A DNA stretch of 8,011 nt, taken from positions 1-8,011 of the forward strand of contig DAHVFK010000140.1 of assembly GCA_027317055.1 (NCBI GenBank). The letters are read 5' to 3'. The position numbers and the translations under genes are program-made. The notes under the pieces are model-generated. The model was not told the origin of the DNA and ran no database searches. It saw nothing but the letters and a program-made list of their open reading frames with translations. The stretch comes from Betaproteobacteria bacterium. GTDB taxonomy: Bacteria > Pseudomonadota > Gammaproteobacteria > Burkholderiales > SG8-39. Positions 5,392-8,011 of this stretch are shown here, one piece after another (position 1 is the stretch's first letter; the number at the start of each line of letters is the position of its first letter).

Positions 5392-6392
5392 AGGCCTACC
5401 GCACGCTGGTCGCAGCCGCGGCGCTGCTCGCGTTCGTGGTGGTGGTGGTTGGGGCCTTCGTTCGCTTGTCCGATGCGGGGCTCGGCTGTCCCGACTGGCC
5501 CGGCTGCTACGGCAAGCCGGCGCCGACGCTGGCGAAGGACGCGATCGCGCGCGCCGTCGCTCGGCAGGGCGGCGAGCACGGCCCGGTCTCGCTCGGCAAG
5601 GCGTGGAAGGAAATGGGCCACCGCTACCTGGCGGGCACGCTCGGGCTGCTCGTTCTGACGATCGCGCTGCTGGGCTGGCTGCAGCGGCGCCCGCTCGCCC
5701 AATCGCCCTGGCTCGCCACCGCGATCGTCTTCGTGGTCGCGCTGCAGGCCGCGCTCGGGATGTGGACCGTGACCCTGCTGCTCAGGCCCGCCATCGTGAC
5801 CGCACACCTGGCCGGCGGAATGACGACTTTCGCTCTCCTGCTCTGGCTTGGGCTGCGCCAGTGGCGCTTCGTCCCCGCGCCCGAGGCGCGTAGCTTGCGC
5901 GCTCCGGCGGCGCTCGCACTGTGCGTGGTCGCGATCCAGATCCTGCTCGGGGGGTGGGTGAGCGCGAACTACGCTGCGCTTGCCTGTCCCGACTGGCCGC
6001 TGTGCCTCGGTCAGGTCGTCCCACCGATGGACTTCTCGCACGCCTTTCATCTGCTGCGAGCGCTGGGTCGTAGCGGTGATGGGGAGATGTTGCCTTTCCC
6101 CGCGCTGACGGCAATCCACTGGACTCATCGCACGTTCGCGCTGGTGGTGGTGCTGGTGGGGGGTTGGGCGGCGTACAGGGCACTGCGGGTGCGCGCGCTG
6201 CTGCCACTCGGTTGCCTGCTTGCCGCCGTGCTCGGGATCCAATTTTCGCTCGGCGTGGCGAACGTGCTGGCCGGCCTGCCGCTCGCCGTGGCGGATGCGC
6301 ACAATGCGGGCGCCGCGCTGCTCCTCGGTTCGCTTGTCGTGTTAAACTTCTTTGCTTTCCACGGCTTGCGCCCCCGGCTGCCGAAAGCATGA
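5388..6392 (+). CDS. Heme A synthase, COX15/CtaA family
   Basis: This 334-residue membrane enzyme oxidises the C8 methyl group of heme O to a formyl group, giving heme A for the oxidase. About eight helices form two related halves. Each half carries a Cys-pair loop: LSDAGLGCPDWPGCYG (27-42, C34 and C40) and SANYAALACPDWPLCLG (192-208, C200 and C206). Heme-ligand His candidates appear in both halves: H78 in GHRYLAG, H140 in TAHLAGG, H244 and H247 in IHWTHRTFA, and H305 in ADAHNAG. The ATG at 5388 overlaps the previous stop (ATGA) and puts the first helix at residues 6-25; the same frame is open further upstream, but that part overlaps the previous gene. It is followed, again with an ATGA overlap, by cyoE, the preceding step of the pathway. 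Confidence 0.95.
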   Translation: MKAYRTLVAAAALLAFVVVVVGAFVRLSDAGLGCPDWPGCYGKPAPTLAKDAIARAVARQGGEHGPVSLGKAWKEMGHRYLAGTLGLLVLTIALLGWLQRRPLAQSPWLATAIVFVVALQAALGMWTVTLLLRPAIVTAHLAGGMTTFALLLWLGLRQWRFVPAPEARSLRAPAALALCVVAIQILLGGWVSANYAALACPDWPLCLGQVVPPMDFSHAFHLLRALGRSGDGEMLPFPALTAIHWTHRTFALVVVLVGGWAAYRALRVRALLPLGCLLAAVLGIQFSLGVANVLAGLPLAVADAHNAGAALLLGSLVVLNFFAFHGLRPRLPKA

Positions 6393-7294
6393 ACACCCAG
6401 GTTCTCTCCTCCGGCTTGGCAAAGACGTTCGCGCAGCGCGCGCGGTCCTTCTACGCGCTAACCAAGCCGCGCGTGGTCTCGCTCATCGTGTTTACCGCGG
6501 TGATTGGCATGCTGCTCGCGACCCCTGGCGCGGCGCCGACGCAGATCCTGCTCGCCGCAACGCTGGGCATCGCGCTCGTCGCGGGTGCGGCAGCGGCGGT
6601 CAACTGCCTTGTCGAGCAACGCATAGACGCAGTCATGCAGCGCACGCGCTGGCGACCGCTGCCGCGCGGAGAGCTTAGCGGGCTGCAGACGCTGGTTTTC
6701 GCCGGGGTGGTGGGTGGCCTCGGGCTGTGGCTGCTGGCGAACTTCGTCAATCCGCTCACCATGTGGCTGACGCTGGCGACGTTCGTCGGCTACGCGATCG
6801 TGTACACCGTGATCCTCAAGCCTGCCACGCCGCAGAATATCGTGATCGGTGGCGCCTCGGGCGCGATGCCGCCGGTTCTGGGCTGGGCCGCGGTGACGGG
6901 TGAAGTGCACACCGAGGCGATGCTTCTGTTCCTCATCATCTTCGCCTGGACGCCGCCGCACTTCTGGGCCCTCGCGCTATATCGAACCGCCGACTACGCC
7001 AAGGCGGGCCTGCCGATGCTGCCGGTGACCCACGGCAAGGCATACACCCGGCTGCAGGTTCTGCTCTACACGATCATCCTGTTCGCAGTGAGCCTGCTGC
7101 CGTACGCGATCCGCATGAGCGGAGTGCTCTACCTGGTGGCCGCATGCGCGCTCGGCGCCGTGTATCTCGGCTATGCGATCCGTGTCTATGCGGCGTACAG
7201 CGACCGCGTCGCGCGCGCGATGTTCCGCTACTCGATCATCTACCTCGCCACGCTGTTCGGTGCGCTGCTCGTTGACCACTATCTGGCGCGCTAG
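6389..7294 (+). CDS. cyoE: Protoheme IX farnesyltransferase (heme O synthase)
   Basis: This 301-residue UbiA-family membrane prenyltransferase adds a farnesyl chain to heme B, making heme O, the substrate of COX15. It has the normal family length with about nine hydrophobic helices. The first Asp-rich motif is NCLVEQRIDAVMQRTRWRPL (72-91), with N72, D80 and the RTRWRP segment. The second region, LYRTADYAKAGLPMLPVTHG (197-216), carries D202. KPRVV near the N-terminus and AWTPPHFWALAL (186-197) are further family marks. The ATG at 6389 overlaps the COX15 stop (ATGA); the frame is open upstream but there it only shadows COX15. The gene overlaps the Sco gene at its 3' end. The alternative name is ctaB. 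Confidence 0.97.
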   Translation: MNTQVLSSGLAKTFAQRARSFYALTKPRVVSLIVFTAVIGMLLATPGAAPTQILLAATLGIALVAGAAAAVNCLVEQRIDAVMQRTRWRPLPRGELSGLQTLVFAGVVGGLGLWLLANFVNPLTMWLTLATFVGYAIVYTVILKPATPQNIVIGGASGAMPPVLGWAAVTGEVHTEAMLLFLIIFAWTPPHFWALALYRTADYAKAGLPMLPVTHGKAYTRLQVLLYTIILFAVSLLPYAIRMSGVLYLVAACALGAVYLGYAIRVYAAYSDRVARAMFRYSIIYLATLFGALLVDHYLAR

Positions 7295-7865
7295 CGTCGC
7301 CGCACTGCTGCTGGCCGTCGTGCTCACGGCCTGCAGCGGCGGCGGACCGAAGTTCAAGAACACGGATATCACGGGTGCCGGCTACGGCGAGGCGCTATCG
7401 CTCACCGACCATAACGGCAAGCCCCGTACGCTGGCCGATTTCCGCGCCAAGGTGGTGGCGCTGTTTTTCGGCTATACGCATTGCCCGGACGTCTGCCCGA
7501 CTACGCTCGCGGAACTGTCGCAGGTGATGAAGTCGCTCGGCCCCGAGGCCGAGCGCGTGCAGGTACTGTTCGTGACGGTCGATCCGGAACGCGACTCGCC
7601 CGCGGTTCTTGCCAAGTACGTGACTGCATTCGATCCGCGCTTTCTGGGCCTTTACGGCGACGCCGCGGCGACGCGGCGCGCGGCGAAAGAATTCAAGGTG
7701 TTCTACGAGAAGCGGGAGGGGGGTTCGCCCGGCGAGTACACCATGGACCACAGCGCCGGCACCTATGTGATCGACCCCAAGGGGCGGCTCAGGCTGTTCG
7801 CCGGCTACGGCAAGCCCGGCGCCGACTTGGTGCAGGACATTCGAACGCTGCTGAGCGAGAAATAG
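7260..7865 (+). CDS. Sco family copper chaperone lipoprotein (SCO1/SenC)
   Basis: Sco proteins deliver copper to, or reduce the cysteines of, the CuA site of CoxB at the periplasmic face. From GTG 7260 this one is 201 residues. A lipoprotein signal ends in the lipobox LTAC with C25, so it is probably lipid-anchored. The copper ligands are C75 and C79 in YTHCPDVCPTTL and H164 in MDHSAGTYVIDPKG; VTVDPERD (105-112) is also typical. No ATG precedes the signal peptide at a sensible position. GTG 7260 and TTG 7272 are both possible starts, each lying inside the end of cyoE and neither with a clear ribosome binding site, so coupled translation is likely. It is the last gene of the assembly operon, 5 bp from the convergent rpoH stop. 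Confidence 0.93.
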   Translation: MRCSLTTIWRASVAALLLAVVLTACSGGGPKFKNTDITGAGYGEALSLTDHNGKPRTLADFRAKVVALFFGYTHCPDVCPTTLAELSQVMKSLGPEAERVQVLFVTVDPERDSPAVLAKYVTAFDPRFLGLYGDAAATRRAAKEFKVFYEKREGGSPGEYTMDHSAGTYVIDPKGRLRLFAGYGKPGADLVQDIRTLLSEK

Positions 7866-7870
7866 GCCCC

Positions 7871-8011
7871 TCAGGCAGCCATTGCCGGCAGCGACAGCGG
7901 CGTGCCCTGCTGCTCCATCACCTTGCGCATCTTTTCGAGCGCCTTCGCCTCGATCTGGCGGATGCGTTCGGCCGATACATGGAACTCGTCCGCCAGGTCG
8001 TGCAGCGTGGC
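7871..8011 (-). CDS. rpoH: RNA polymerase sigma-32 factor RpoH, C-terminal end (partial)
   Basis: The minus strand is open from the window edge to a stop at 7871-7873 and encodes the last 46 residues. It reads LHDLADEFHVSAERIRQIEAKALEKMR, the helix-turn-helix of sigma region 4.2 that contacts the -35 element, followed by a short tail ending in LPAMAA. The VSAERIRQIE recognition helix is typical of the heat-shock sigma factor, and rpoH next to the cox assembly genes is a familiar betaproteobacterial arrangement. Another sigma-70 family member cannot be fully excluded from the C-terminus alone. The gene begins outside the window and converges on the Sco gene with a 5 bp gap. Confidence 0.88.
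   Translation of the reverse strand, partial: ATLHDLADEFHVSAERIRQIEAKALEKMRKVMEQQGTPLSLPAMAA

Noticed and set aside
6135..6172. G-rich stretch in COX15 that could form a G-quadruplex
   Set aside because: The runs are mostly GG pairs produced by GTG and GGG codons for Val and Gly in a membrane helix. Codon content explains it.
6164..6388. Upstream in-frame extension of cyoE
   Set aside because: It shadows COX15 and is Arg/Ala-rich. The ATG at 6389 gives the standard heme O synthase start and length.
7173..7259. ATG-initiated longer version of Sco
   Set aside because: It would place about 29 Arg/Ser-rich residues before the lipoprotein signal and overlap cyoE by more than 120 bp.

Overview
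The window is about 8 kb of GC-rich bacterial DNA. It holds a nearly complete locus for an aa3-type (A-family heme-copper) cytochrome c oxidase with its heme A synthesis and copper assembly genes. The order coxB-coxA-small protein-DUF2970-coxC, then a DUF2909 gene on the opposite strand, then SURF1, a Sco-like protein, COX15, cyoE and Sco, ending against a convergent rpoH, is one I recognise as characteristic of Betaproteobacteria. Taxonomy is inferred from gene order and protein style only, and no genus is claimed.

Layout: positions 1-54 hold the tail of an unidentified plus-strand gene. Positions 72-3746 are the structural operon: coxB (CuA subunit II), coxA (subunit I with all heme and CuB ligands), two tiny membrane proteins overlapping by ATGA, and coxC (subunit III). 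A strong intrinsic terminator at 3813-3841 closes it. A 65-residue twin-membrane-segment gene (DUF2909) lies on the minus strand at 3853-4050. The assembly operon runs divergently from it, from about 4066 to 7865: SURF1, a Sco-like thioredoxin-fold protein, COX15 (heme A synthase), cyoE (heme O synthase) and a Sco copper-chaperone lipoprotein. Every gene junction in this operon overlaps. The C-terminal 46 codons of rpoH (sigma-32) enter on the minus strand at 7871-8011. No intergenic stretch exceeds about 110 bp, and I saw no RNA genes, mobile elements or CRISPR.

How the genes work together: CyoE farnesylates heme B to heme O and COX15 oxidises heme O to heme A. Surf1 helps deliver heme A to CoxA. 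The Sco protein, and possibly the Sco-like protein, supply copper to the CuA site in CoxB.

Most notable points: (1) the Cox11/CtaG gene for CuB insertion, which I expect between the 31-residue protein and the DUF2970 gene, is missing, and those two genes instead overlap by 4 bp; (2) Surf1 has Asn where the family's conserved, heme-binding His is expected; (3) the Sco-like protein of no assigned function keeps a CxxxC plus a well-placed His; (4) a 12-codon upstream reading frame with the best Shine-Dalgarno in the region ends in ATGA on the SURF1 start.
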